A stretch of 64,000 nt of DNA from Otis tarda (GCA_026413225.1 CM048553.1:145817690-145881689), one strand, 5' to 3'; counted from the first letter of the stretch, positions 1 to 10,916 are shown. Numbers and translations are program-made. The notes: generated from the sequence alone by a model not told the origin.

Positions 1-293
1 ATGAAGCAGGGACATACAGCGATTGTGGTCTTTGATTTCCCATGATTACAGATGCTGAGGCTCTGCTGTCTTGGAGATAGCAAACCATTTGGCCTGACAA
101 TGGGAAGTAGTCAATGAATTATTTGTTTTTGTTTTGCTTGGGCACACAGCTTTCTTTCACCTGTTAAACTGCCTTTATCTCAACCCATGAGTTTTCTTGG
201 TTTTACCTTTCCATTCTTTCCCCCATCCTACTCAAGGGAGTGAAAAAGCAGCTCGTTGGAGGCCTAGCTGCCAGTTAGTGTCAGCCTACCACA
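1..293 (+). mobile_element. 3' part of an ERVL-type LTR, cut by the window start
   Basis: This is the downstream part of an endogenous-retrovirus LTR in sense orientation. Around 160-215 it has the segment found in the other LTRs here: a run reading 'ttaaactgcctttatctcaa', then 'cccatgagttttctt'. It closes with 'gtcagcctaccaca' at 280-293, a degenerate form of the terminal ...CCACGACA. The matching part of the complete copy at 55832-56405 lies about 290 bp further from its 5' end, so the missing start should fall before base 1. No coding sequence follows, so it could be a solo LTR or a 3' LTR. The family is inferred from resemblance to avian ERVL LTRs. Confidence 0.75.
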
Positions 294-434
294 ATAAGCT
301 AATATATTTTAGTGAAAGAAACTGTAATGCCCATATACAGAAATCAAATGTAATTATCATCATCATACAATTACTTAAAACTAACATAAAACTATATCAC
401 TACCTGTTGACAGAGATGATCTGCAATGGCCATG
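294..434. other. Short unique spacer between two LTRs of opposite orientation
   Basis: AT-rich DNA with no recognisable feature. It separates the sense LTR ending at 293 from the antisense LTR starting at 435. Confidence 0.5.
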
Positions 435-1072
435 TGTCGTGGTTTAACTACAGTCAGCAATTGAGTACCAGACAGCTGCTCAATCACCCTCCCCCTCCCC
501 AGGGGACAAGGGAGAGAATTAGGAAGAAAACTCGTGGGTTGAGATAAAGGCAGTTTAGTAGGATAGCAAAAGAAAAGATAATTTTATATATATATATTTA
601 AAATAATTATAATAATACTATTAGAAAAAATAATAATGAGAATTTTTTTTTAAAGTCAAAACAAACAAACAAACCCAACAGATTATGCGCAATTTCCCAC
701 CACCCGATGACTGATACAGCCTTTCCCGAGCAGCAATTATGGCTGTAAACAATCCCAGAACGATTCTGAACAGTGAGAGACAAAAAAAAAAAAAAGAGAC
801 AGCTTACTGACTCACCCTCCCACTTAAGTACTAAACGTGACATTTATGGCAGGGAATACTGTCTTTGGCCTGTTTGGGTCAACTATTCCGGCTGTATCCC
901 TCCCAGCTTCCTGTACCTGCACATTAGCGAAACCTGGGAAGACAGACAGTGACCTTGGTCTCTTTAACAACTACCAACATCAGCGTGTTTATCAACATTC
1001 TTCACATATGAAATCCAAAACACATCACCTACTGAGAGGAAAATTAACTCCATCCTAGCTGAAACCATGGCA
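435..1072 (-). mobile_element. Degenerate ERVL-type solo LTR
   Basis: A complete but decayed LTR in antisense orientation. On the + strand it begins TGTCGTGGTTTAAC (complement of the 3' LTR end) and ends near 'gctgaaaccatggca', a form of the consensus start TGxCCTGGTTTCAGC. It shares blocks with 4501-5123 and 16517-17221: 'aactcgtgggttgaga' at about 528, 'caccacccgatgactgatacagcc' split around 700, and 'gaaatccaaaacac' at 1010. The TATA box is degraded (TTAAGTA at 824-830, antisense). An AT-rich expansion at 575-655 and A14 at 782 are later additions. No clean target duplication survives; CCATG occurs at 430-434 and 1065-1069, which would fit loss of the last 8 bp, but this is ambiguous. No internal retroviral DNA is present. 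Confidence 0.8.
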
Positions 1073-2483
1073 AACTGCAAGAAAACTAGCCTATTTCTCC
1101 ATCTAAGCGAAGATAAAAGCAAAGTTTTCAGGTTAAATTTACTTTTCTGATATCTTTTCAATGGAGTACATGACAGGTGTTTTCTTCATGGTCTGATTTT
1201 TGCTGCCATTTTCACATTTTTAAATATCTTGTCTATTGAACTGATTTTTTTTTCTTTGTTGCTTACTAAATTTAGACAAGATTTTACTACTCTTAAGCAG
1301 AAATCCAGGAAAGTAGGCATTAGAAAGGAAAGTTTATGAAATAAAGTTAATGCTGCCCACTAAAAAAAAAAAAAAATAAAAGAAAAACAATATTCATCTG
1401 CCTAAAGCATTCTTCTTCAACTGTTTCTTATACAGAGTTGCAATACAACTCCTGTTTGTTGATATTGAATTGTTGGTTGAATTATAATTACAAAGCTTTC
1501 TGTAGCAGGCTTGTTGGAACACATGCATGGATAGATATCATAAAGAATTTATACTTAGGTGTTAGGAGTGATTTGAGAATTCCATTAAAAGAAATAACCT
1601 TAATCATCCACAATAACATTGTATTAATTATTAATACAGCTGATCAGTAGTCTGAAATTGCTCACATCAAATATTAATCATGGGGGTAGATGAATTCATA
1701 TTATTTGTGACAGGCATACTATACCTACTTCTCAATATCTTTATAATGTTATTATTTACCTGCAAAAAAAAAAGAGATGAGAAACATTTCAATAGTTCTT
1801 TGTAAAAAGGTGCTCAAAAAGGTTAACTTCAGAGATTGTGTTTTACTTACAAAATCTACTTATCAGCTATCAGGCAATATTACAAGAAAGGTAGCAAACT
1901 ATTGGGAGGAAACAAAAAAGTTCTTCTTTCAAAATAAGGATTAATGGTACTCCAGGCATGTGATACTTCATGCAAGCTGACAGGTACCAACTACCTTTCT
2001 GACACTCAACACAGATTTGACACAGATGTTTTCCATTCAGCTGAGGCTGATCTTGTGTTATTTTGTGTGTATATAGTACTCTTGCTTTATCTGAAAAACT
2101 GGAAATTTTCAGCCATCTGGGCTGAATTTTTCTAATCTGGAAGTGTTTTTTTCTAAGTCTGGGAAAGCAGTGCTTTCTAGCTTTCATGTGGTTGTCCAAG
2201 AAATGCAGAGCAACAGCATGGTACCACCTTGGAGTCACATCTTTCCAAAATCCCATTTAGATTGTCACTAATGAGGCAAAGTAATAAGTGCCAGGGAACA
2301 TAAACAGATATTTTGATTGTTGCTTGCTTTTTGTGAAAGGAAGGACAGGTGAAGGAATATATCTTGATATCCACATGGCAATTGGTAGATTTTTCTCATT
2401 CTAATGACATTTAAAATAATTTTCTGAAGCTGAAACTTAACAAATATGTTAACAATATAAGTCAGCAAATTTTTCTGTGGGTA
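1073..2483. other. Unique AT-rich non-coding DNA
   Basis: No gene recognised. An antisense open frame of 128 codons (1870-2256) shows no domain, signal peptide or repeat and sits in ordinary AT-rich sequence. AATAAA at 1340-1345 followed after 16 bases by A15 (1362-1376) looks like a transcript 3' end and is discussed as a finding. Confidence 0.5.
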
Positions 2484-2662
2484 TGTTGTAGTTCAGCCCC
2501 AATTGGGACCAGACTACGCAGTCTCTCTCTCACTCCCCTCACCCTCTGAGAGAATAGGGGGAGATGATATAGGGAAAAAGGCTCAAGGTTTGAGATAAGG
2601 ACGGGGAGAAAATCCGTAAAGTTACCATTGAGGGCAAAACAGACTCTACTTGGGGAAAACTA

Positions 2663-2668
2663 TTTATT
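2663..2668 (-). promoter_or_regulatory. LTR poly(A) signal
   Basis: AATAAA on the minus strand (TTTATT on +), in the position expected before U5 of the LTR at 2484-3643. Confidence 0.6.
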
Positions 2669-3462
2669 GCTAAACACATAGCAAGAGAATGAGACAGAGA
2701 ACAAGATAACCTCCCCCACCCCTCCCTCTTCCCAAGCTTAACATTATCTCTACTACCTTCCCCCCTCTGAGTGGCACAGGGCGGAAAAGGGAATGGGGGT
2801 TATGGTCAGTTCATCATGCTTTGTTTTACGCCGCTGCTTCCTTATTAGGGGAAGCACTCCTCACATTCCTCCTCTGCTCCATTGTGGGGTCTCACCCATA
2901 TGCCACAGTCCTTCGTGAAACCCTCTGGCGTGGGTCATCTATACCACGGAGTGCAGTCTCTCCAGAACAGCTGCCCCAGCAGGCCCTCCATGGGCCACAG
3001 CCTCCTTCAAGCATCCACCTCCCCTGGTGTGGGGTCCTTCACAGGCTCCAAGTGGATCTCTGCCCCTCCGTGGACCTCCATGAGCTGCAGGGGGACAACC
3101 TGCTCCACCACGGTTATCACCACAGGCTGCAGGGGAATCTTGGGCAGGAGCCGCATTACTCCTCCCCCTCCTTCTTCACTGACCTTGGCATCTGCAGCTG
3201 TTCCTCTCACAAGAAAAGTTCTTCACAACAGGCTGGCAGATGCCTCTCAGAATCTCTTCACATCATCCATCGCATCTCCTCTCCACTTCTTGCAGCCATG
3301 CCAGGCCGAGTTGGGCCCAGTCAGCCGCCCAGCGAGAGGCGAGAGGGTGAAGCCTGCAAGGCCCACAAGGCTCGCGCCTCCCCCTCTGCGCCTCTGCCCC
3401 TGCTCAGCTTCTTCACATCTTCTCTTCTCTCTTTTTTTTTTCTTTTCCCTGTTTTCCCCTTC

Positions 3463-3469
3463 TTAAATA
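3463..3469 (-). promoter_or_regulatory. LTR TATA box
   Basis: TATTTAA read on the minus strand, in the context 'aacatatttaagaagggg' that is shared with the copy at 57012-57018. It is the likely core promoter of this LTR. Confidence 0.6.
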
Positions 3470-3643
3470 TGTTATCACAGAGGTGTTATCACGGAACATT
3501 CTGGTATCAATCGGCTCGGCGTTGGCCAGCAGCGGGTCTGCCCTAGGCCCGGCCGAGTCCACTGAACAAAGGGGAGCGACTTCTAGCAGTTTCCTACAGA
3601 AGCTACCACCTTAGACCCCCCCTCACTAAACAAAACCACAACA

Positions 3644-4500
3644 GGGTATCAAATATATATGTCAATATTAATATTTAAATATACCAAAAAATATCTGTGT
3701 GGCATGCCTGTAATAGCCATTTTAACATATATAATTCTGCCTATAAATTATAAATATGGCATATATTAAATTGGAATTAACCATATGTATTAAGCTCTCA
3801 GCAACAACTCTGGTTCTTGTTGATCTGTAGCTTAATTCTACGGAAGATAAATATTGCCATAATATTGTGAGCATAATATAATTGCAATTGAAATGAATAG
3901 GAGCATTTCAATTATTTTCAATGGCTTTTGGAACCTGTAGAAATCCTGCAATTAATATTTCTGTGCTCTATTTGATGATACTACAAATCTGTGCAAGTGT
4001 TCAAAGGCTTACATTTTCAATTCATGGACACAAAAAAAAAAGGTTAGAGTTAGAAGAGCAATTTTTACTGCTAGTACACTTCCCTAATTTTTCAGCCATC
4101 TAAATGATTCAAGTGGTTTTGTCCAATATAGTGCACACTTGAAAAACTGGAGTAATTGAACACAGATAAAAAGGTAATAACATTGGAATCCACATTTTAA
4201 AAAAATTAATAATTTTGTTTTTTACATAACACTACATGAAAACAAAGCAATGAACGAGTCAGGTATACTATTGAAGATCTAAATTTGTAAAGTTTTTCAT
4301 CAACTGTATGATCTCTTAAAACCATAAATGTGGCAAGTCTCACTTCAAAAATAAAATTAATACTGTTGATCTAATAAAACAAAGATCTGTAAGATTTGTG
4401 TTTAAGCTGAATTTACAAATGTAAAGAGTATTAATATTGATCACATTTGATTTACAGAATGTTATCAATAACATTATTTTTTTGTGTGTGTGTGTATTTT
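3644..4500. other. Unique AT-rich non-coding DNA with a short GT run
   Basis: No gene recognised. It starts with the GGGTA target duplication and ends with a GT run (about 4483-4495) and the ATTTT duplication of the next LTR. Confidence 0.5.
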
Positions 4501-5123
4501 TGTTGTGCTTTAGCCCTAGTCACCACACAGTTTCTCGCTCACCCTTCTCATCCCCAATGGGATGGGGGAGAGAATTGGGAAGAAAGGAAAACTCATGGGT
4601 TGAGATGAAGACAGTTTACTAAAATAGCAAAGGAAAACTACCATAATAACAGAATATAAGGATATTAAAATATACAAAATGAACAATGTATGTTTTCTCA
4701 CCACCCGATGTCCCAATGACCGATACAGCCCATGCTGAGCAGCGATCACAGAAACAAAACCGAGCAGCAAGCAAAGGAGTGAAAGGGAGCCAGCAAGGTA
4801 GAGAGAGCAATACCAGCGAGTGAGAGGGAAGGATGCCAGGAAGGCAGATACCCACCCAGGCCAACCCCCACTTAAATACTGAGCATTATGCTTATGGCAT
4901 GGGATACCGTCTTTGGCCAGTTTGGGTCAATTATTCTGTCTGTCTTTCTCTCCGCTTCCTCCATCTGCATGTTAGCGAGACTTGGAAAGCCGGACAGACT
5001 CCTTGGTCACATTAGCAATAACTCATATCACCGGTGTGTTTGTCAACATTCTTCACATATGAAATCCAAAACACACCAGCTACTGAGAGAAAAATGAACT
5101 CCATCCCTGCTGAAATCAGGACA
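4501..5123 (-). mobile_element. Complete ERVL-type solo LTR, TSD ATTTT
   Basis: A 623-bp antisense solo LTR. On the + strand it runs from TGTTGTGCTTTAGCCC to CTGAAATCAGGACA and is flanked by an exact 5-bp repeat ATTTT (4496-4500, 5124-5128), as ERVL integrases make. Read in sense it has the TATA box GTATTTAAG (4872-4878) just after 'gctca', and the conserved 'ctgacccaaact'-type promoter block near 4920. The 3' part contains the 'aactcatgggttgagat' block at about 4590. It shares its order of blocks with 435-1072 and 16517-17221. No internal sequence remains, so it formed by recombination between the two LTRs of a provirus. Confidence 0.93.
4872..4878 (-). promoter_or_regulatory. LTR TATA box
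   Basis: TATTTAA on the minus strand within GCTCAGTATTTAAGTGG, the core promoter position of the LTR at 4501-5123. Confidence 0.55.
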
Positions 5124-7853
5124 ATTTTTAATAGACCTGTTCCTTGTAACCCTCACTGGATAGGCTATAGCAAAATATGTATATACGCATATATTGTAAA
5201 AGTAAATTTTTCCAGTTTAATTATACTGTTCTTCCAGGAGCAGAAAACAATCCTCAAATTAAAGCAAAATATTAAACCAAATATAAGGCAACTTGGAATG
5301 TAAGGTGGTCTGAGGCACTGAGGCACCATGCTTTGTGTGACTCCTGCATAGGCTGCTGTGTGGCTTATGCATCAAGGAATAAAAAATGAGGTGCAATGGT
5401 TAGGAATTGGAGCAATCAGCCATATAATATCGCCTGAACAACTAATCAGAAGTTGAAAGAAATGAAACAGTAGCTTCTTATCCCCTTCCACTGTTTTCCT
5501 CTGCTTTTGTTTAAGTGCATGTTCCTAAATAAAGCACATCAGAGGTTGACATGAATAATTCATGAAAGATGATCTGGATATCAATGTATTTGTATTGCAA
5601 GTAATTATATAAAAATATGAATGAATTTCTGCAGTTGTTATCTATGTGTTGTGTGTGTATAATCAAATTCCATAATCATATAAAACCTGGAACAATTATG
5701 TAAAACATGCTGAGAAAAATGAAGGTAAAAATGAAAAAAAATCTCGGTAGCAACAGAGCATCTAACGTAGGATTTAAAAAGTAGCTGTCAAACCACTCAC
5801 AGGTAACTATTGTAGAGCATTATAAATGTTTTGTCAACTTTAAGACAGCATTGAAACACAAAAAGTAGAAGCTGAAAATATAACTTTCTAGAACTGCAAG
5901 AGCAAAAATTTTCATCTTTAAGGATGTAGGCAGCAATTCAGATTAACACAGAATATGTTTGCTCACTAGAGTTCAGAGTACCACTGCCAACAATTAGCAG
6001 AAAATGTCTTGTTGGTTCTTCCTTTCATGAGAAATGTCAGTTTCATCCCTGTCTGGTCTGTTGAAATTTTGGTACGGTTTCACATTCACAACTGAAGAAA
6101 AAAGAAGGTCTCATACAGTCTGAGTCTAAACAGACACTACTCTGTAGCCGCCATGGTCACATCTGAGCACCTTTTCTTTGTACTTTTCTATTATGCGTAG
6201 AGCAGAAGTCTGCCACTAGTGCCTTTGAAGTACATCTGAAGAAGTATTCCAACAGAAGAGCAGAACATTTTCCATATGGTATTGAATCAGTTCGGCTATT
6301 TATGCATACCAGAAGTTATTACAGATGGTCTAAAGCTGAACTGAATACAAATTTAGAACAAAAGCTTAATATTTTAATGAAGTATTTTTATGTCAGTTTT
6401 ATTCAAACACAAAATTTGAAACTGTAGACTTGCAAAATTCTTCAAAGCACATCTTTAAAATGTGTTCTGAAAAGCCTGGAACACTATAAGAACACTATTG
6501 GCTCCAATGCAATAAGATTTTTTACAGATGTTAAAAAATCTAATTAATTTTAAGTTGGCAAAATGCAGTCCTTGAACAAAGTTACTACTGAGTACCTTGT
6601 GAACATCCAGCATGAACTCCAGAAACCCAGCCTAGCTGTTGGAGAGGCATCAGCTCAGTCCCTGAGGAGCTGCTAAGGTTGAAGTAAAAGTTGAGGTAAG
6701 TCCCAGACCTGTCCCCGTCCAAGCCGTAGACAACAAGTGATTGAAGGATGCTTATTAGGAAAGAGATATACACACTGAATGAAACAAAAATTTTTCCATA
6801 CCAAACAAGTTGTCTTTGATAAGACCTTTTGCTTTCTAAGGCAAAAAATTTAAATGCACCTGACTTAAACCAGTGGTATTCTCTTATTTGTTCTGGACAA
6901 TTCTTATCAACATTAAATTTAAACAAATAGCACAATATAGAGGAAAAGTCAAAGAACCAAAATACTTCTTATGCTAAGTCTTTGCAATATACCCTAGAGA
7001 ATTTCAAAATCATCACAGAATTAATTCTTCAGCATGCTCCATATCCTTAGTGTTTGAGTCCCTATCCACCGAATATGACTGTAAAAGCTGAAAATCAGCT
7101 GTCATAACTGAACACAGCTATCTGATTTCAGCACCTAGTCCTAGGCTGGATGTGGACTTTTGTAGCACTTCAATAGTTTCTAGGCTGTCTTAATTTTCTT
7201 GCTGTATTAGTCAGCTTCCATACCTCCTGACTCTACAATTTTCCCAGCTTACTCTGCAACTCATACCTAGCCATACCATGACTAGGCTTCAGTGAGGACA
7301 GAGGTTCAAGCAAGTGAAAGGTACTTCAGCTGTATGTGTTTTCTTTAAATGTAGTTCAGAGAAGACAAGTCTATGCATATAGGAAAAGTACTAGAAGCTG
7401 CAGGCAGAGCTAAGTACCTACTTGTCTGGATTGTTCCCTGAAGAAACGTGCAGACCATTTGGTTACCCATTGCAAATGTTATCCCAAAAGAGGAAGAACT
7501 TCTGCCAAACTGGAAAAATACCTCCTCTACACTCAAGAAGCAGAATACTTTTGATGAGGAATTAGAACCAGGTGTAGTGATTTAATAGAGAGTATCCTAA
7601 GCATCAGGCTGTAGAAACATTTGTACCTCATCCTTCTGGCCACAAGAAACATTTGTGTGATTTACAGAAACTAGAATAGCTCCAGAAGGTGATGGAGATC
7701 CTGCATAAATATACTGGATTCTGAGGGCAGAGTATTATTTTCTTAAATCTTGTATTTGAAAAAAAAAAACCAACAAAACCCATCCAAACAAATCCTGAAC
7801 AATAGAGAAGATGTAATACCACAAGAGAGTGTTCTAACCACTGCACAGCCATT
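5124..7853. other. Unique AT-rich non-coding DNA
   Basis: No gene or repeat family recognised over 2.7 kb. The longest open frame is antisense, 116 codons at 6585-6935. It has one hydrophobic stretch but matches no family I know and lacks any coding context. Treated as chance. Confidence 0.5.
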
Positions 7854-8036
7854 AGAATCATAGAATCATAGAATCGTTAGGGTTGGAAGGGACCTTCAAA
7901 GGTCATCTAGTCCAACCCCCCTGCAAGAAGTAGGGACATCTCCAACCACATCAGGTTACTCAGAGCCCCATCCAACCTGGCCTTGAAGGTTTTCACGGAT
8001 GGGGCATCCACCACCTCTCTGGGCAAATTAGTTCCT
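7854..8036 (-). mobile_element. CR1 LINE 3' end, 5'-truncated
   Basis: Antisense CR1 tail. On the + strand it begins with the octamer series 'agaatcatagaatcatagaatcg', then 'ttggaagggaccttcaaagg' and 'catctagtccaacccccctg', and continues through the last ORF2 codons ('ccaacctggccttgaaggtt', 'ggggcatccaccacctctct'). Homology fades after 'gggcaaatt' near 8036. Short 5'-truncated copies of this kind are the commonest form of CR1 in birds. Confidence 0.93.
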
Positions 8037-9279
8037 CTTGGCTTTTCTCTCTGTTCATAAATATCCTTTTTAGTGAAGGAAAATAGCACTTTTTAAACTC
8101 AAAAGGTGTTATTTTTAAAAAAAATATTTTTATACAATATAATAACAGAAACTTTAATAAGAGCAAAGCATTTTGGCTTCATCAGATATTGAAGGTTTGG
8201 ATTTTTTAAAAAAAATTGATAGTATAATAACAAATCCATTTTTCCTAGATTTTAATCTCTGTGGCTCCAATGGCTAGTGTTACTAGTAATAAATCTATTT
8301 TCTTTTCATAACTTGATATCTAAACTTTCTATCCTGGTAACAATATATGCTGCTCACAGCAGATCACCCTCTCTCTCTCTCTCCCCTACACAAGCCACAG
8401 GACTGATTACTTAATTAATTAATTAATAATTCCTATCTGACTCATTTCATAATTTAATTAATCTTCTGCTAGCTTCATTAATCCATTCTTCAACGGCTTC
8501 TCTACTCATCAGATTAATTGCTGGGCTAATTTTGAGTCACTTTACCTACTGGTCTAATTTTGCTGTATTAAAAATATTCTTAATTCATTTCTTAACCAAG
8601 TAATCTGTGTAATTAACTCCTAAATGTTTTCTTTGCTTCCTCGAGTTTAACCCTACTAAAATGAACTTGAAACTCACTGGAATATAAAAAAAAAAACATA
8701 AAAAAGTTAAAGACCATCTATTTATAGCTCCAGTCACACTTTGCAGAATTTAGAAAGAGAAAAATAGAACATTAAAGAAACCTTGAGGGTTGAAGAATCT
8801 TGTTCTTTGCCAACAACTGAATGAAACTCCTGTGATCACGTGGTAGGCTCTGTACAAACACCCTTCCTATCACTATCTAACATGTAGTGCCCTGCAGATG
8901 TGGCCTATATGAACTGAAGTCACAAGCCCTATCCGAGTCTGGGGCTTTAGATGCACCACTGCTCATCTAGTTTATCCTCAAGACAGAGGTAGGATCGAGT
9001 TTTCACAGTTAAATGCTGAGAGATCTAGTTTGTTTTTAAAATCACATAGGAAAAAAAATCCATAATATTCCTACAAGACTGTTTCTGTATTTCAGCAGTG
9101 CAGCATTTAGACATCTATCCTGAATATCCACCTACATTTTCTGCAGATTAGGTTAACAACTTGTTTTTTCAGTGTTGTCAGTAGGGAAAAAAAAAAACAT
9201 TATCATCCTCTTTCTACTGGCATTTTACATGGTATACTGCTTATCATAGCTACAGTCAACTGTCTGTTTTCTAAGACTA
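8037..9279. other. Unique AT-rich DNA with CT and TTAA simple repeats
   Basis: No gene recognised. A CT run lies at 8369-8383 and a TTAA/TAAT run at about 8411-8428. The rest is plain AT-rich sequence. Confidence 0.5.
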
Positions 9280-10370
9280 AAGGAACACAGCAGCTTTAAT
9301 CTTTCTTCACAGGCAGGCTATAATTTCTATCTTTTAGCATTCTTTCTTATTTCCTGTGAATTCTTTCCAGCTTGCTATTACAATTCCTAACATTTGTTCT
9401 ATAAACTTTGTTACTTCAGCCAAGGCCTCCCCAATACTAAATAAATTAGAACAAGTCTTTCAGAATGAAAGTTATCCTTTTTGAAAATGCGTCGTACTGA
9501 TACATTTAGTTTCTGATTCAATATAATCCCCTGAATGTACTATACTGCTGCCTAGACATTTATTTAGCTTTAATTTTTTTTGTCCCTTTTTTTTGCATCC
9601 TTCATCCGTATTTGTGAATGACACATCATTGTAGTTCTTCTTACATTTGCCTTTTCTGAATGATGTCTAACTCGGTTCAAACCATCTTTGCCGCTTATTA
9701 ACATAATTTTAAATTTTGATTGTATTCTCCAGATTCCTTGCACTCTCGAGTGCACTCTCAGATTTTACAGCCCTCTTACTCTTTCACAATTAAGTCATTA
9801 ATGAAAATACTAATGGGACAAAGACAGACCTCTATGGAATGCTGTGTTCAGTGAACTCAGAGTTTGTTAACGAATAATTAAAAAGCATTCTTTGACTGTC
9901 GTTTTTGGATGTACACCTTCTACATAAAAATCAAATTTCTTAGTTTTCTAATGAGGCTATTGCACAGCAGTCATCAAAGTTCTAAATGTGTTATACGTAC
10001 AGCTTTTATCTTTATCTACCATGGCAGTTATCTTGATCCAAGGAAGAAAACAGACTTATTTACAGGATATGATTTTGACAGGTCCAGGTTATCTGTTTTA
10101 TACAGCACATTTTTCTTCAGTCTATTTGCAGACTCATTGCATTTAAATGTTTTCCAATACCTTCCCACATATTTTCTTGGCTTACTTATATTCTCCTCCA
10201 ATCTCATTACAGAATTTTTAAAAGAAGGATGGTACAATTTTTCTTTTCTCAAGTCTATCTTCCATATGTTTGCAAATGATTTGCATTAGTGTTTAAAATG
10301 TTATTCTGATTGGTTTCTTTAATACTTTAGGTTGAAAGCTGCAAAGCCAGCTTGCACTTGTACAGAAACA
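9280..10370 (-). mobile_element. Ancient, heavily decayed CR1/L3-like LINE body
   Basis: On the + strand this stretch follows, with many changes, the order of blocks in old amniote CR1-type LINEs read backwards: 'gctttaatctttcttcacag' (about 9293), an 'attttaaattttgattgtat' block (about 9706), 'gtcattaatgaaaatacta' (about 9793), 'ttatctaccatggcagttat' (about 10012), a 'tttttaaaagaaggatggta' block (about 10215), and 'gtttctttaatactttaggt' (about 10313). This corresponds to the reverse-transcriptase part of ORF2 in antisense. No frame is intact. The assignment comes from remembered consensus order, not from a search. The younger CR1 at 10432 cuts its right side; whether it resumes beyond 10917 is unclear. 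Confidence 0.55.
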
Positions 10371-10431
10371 CAGACTCAACAGAATTTAGATTGGAAGTGG
10401 CCTCTGGAAGTTTTCCTGTCCAAATCCCCAC
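10371..10431 (-). mobile_element. Possible old CR1 3' remnant abutting a sense CR1
   Basis: The + strand text 'tagattggaagtggcctctg' followed by 'tgtccaaatcccc' resembles the antisense CR1 end (gttggaagggacctctgg...agtccaacccc). It is short and diverged, so this is a weak call. Confidence 0.35.
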
Positions 10432-10916
10432 AAAGATGATCAGAGATCTGGGGCACCTCTCCTATGAAGAATTGCTGAGAGAGTTGGGGTTGTTCAGCCT
10501 GGAGAAGAGAAGGCTCCGGGGAGACCTTATAGTGATATTCCAGTATCTAAAGGGGGCTTCTAAGAAAGATGAGGAGAAACTCTTTAGCAGGGCCTGTTGT
10601 CATAGGACAAGGGGTAATGTTTTTTAAATAGAAGGAAGCAGATTCAGATTTGGTAGAAGGAAAAAACTGTTTACAGTGAGGGCGGTGGTACTCTGGCACA
10701 GGTTGCCCAGAGAGGTGGTAGATGCCCCATCCCTGGAAACATTCAAGGCTAGGTTGGATGAGGCTTTGAGCAACTTGTTCTAGTTGGAGATGTCCCTGGT
10801 CCTTGCAGGGGGGTTGGACTAGATGACCTTTAAAGGTCTCTTCCAACCCTAACTATTCTATGATTCTATGATTCTATGATTCTATGATTCTATGATTCTA
10901 TGATTCTATGATTCTA
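10432..10916 (+). mobile_element. 5'-truncated CR1 LINE with seven-copy octamer tail
   Basis: Sense-strand CR1 3' end of about 485 bp. The translated part at about 10436-10540 matches the end of CR1 ORF2 (motifs [21 protein letters not shown]), a frame read at 10352-10627. A disruption after 'RTRGN' breaks the frame. The 3' UTR follows ('ggttggactagatgaccttt', 'ttccaaccctaac'), then seven full copies of ATTCTATG from 10855 to 10910 and a partial one. The element starts inside the ORF2 C-terminus, so it cannot encode an active enzyme. It interrupts the ancient LINE to its left. Confidence 0.93.
10855..10916 (+). repeat. (ATTCTATG)7 CR1 tail microsatellite
   Basis: Seven perfect 8-bp units plus a partial unit. 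The other tails in this window carry only two or three recognisable units, so this one has probably expanded by slippage. Confidence 0.9.

Larger units (their letters stand above)
2484..3643 (-). mobile_element. Complete solo LTR, long GC-rich class (copy 1), TSD GGGTA
   Basis: An intact-length solo LTR of 1160 bp in antisense orientation. On the + strand it starts TGTTGTAGTTCAGCCCC and ends CAAAACCACAACA, and is flanked by the exact 5-bp duplication GGGTA (2479-2483 and 3644-3648). Read in LTR sense, a TATA box TATTTAA lies at 3463-3469 and the poly(A) signal AATAAA at 2663-2668, about 795 bp apart. Between them is a GC-rich stretch (about 2830-3200) with recurring CATGGAGG/GCTGCAG-type motifs, a degenerate minisatellite. 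It is the same family as 56847-57973 in the opposite orientation. A 241-codon + strand open frame at 2821-3546 crosses the GC-rich stretch; it is explained by composition. No gag, pol or env is present. Confidence 0.92.

Noticed and set aside
430-1072. CCATG on both sides of the 435-1072 LTR as its target duplication
   Set aside because: It requires loss of the last 8 bp of the LTR; the retained text also resembles the normal terminus, so the case is undecided.
1870-2256. 128-codon antisense frame as a small gene
   Set aside because: No domain, splice context or conserved neighbour; such lengths are expected by chance over 64 kb in six frames.
2821-3546. 241-codon + strand frame as a possible gene
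   Set aside because: It lies wholly within a solo LTR, crosses the minisatellite, and has no recognisable domain. The equivalent frame is broken in the copy at 56847-57973.
6585-6935. 116-codon antisense frame with a hydrophobic stretch
   Set aside because: No family resemblance and ordinary AT-rich composition; treated as chance.
10855-10916. Regular 8-bp repeats as a CRISPR-like array
   Set aside because: They are contiguous octamers without spacers and form the known CR1 tail in an animal genome.
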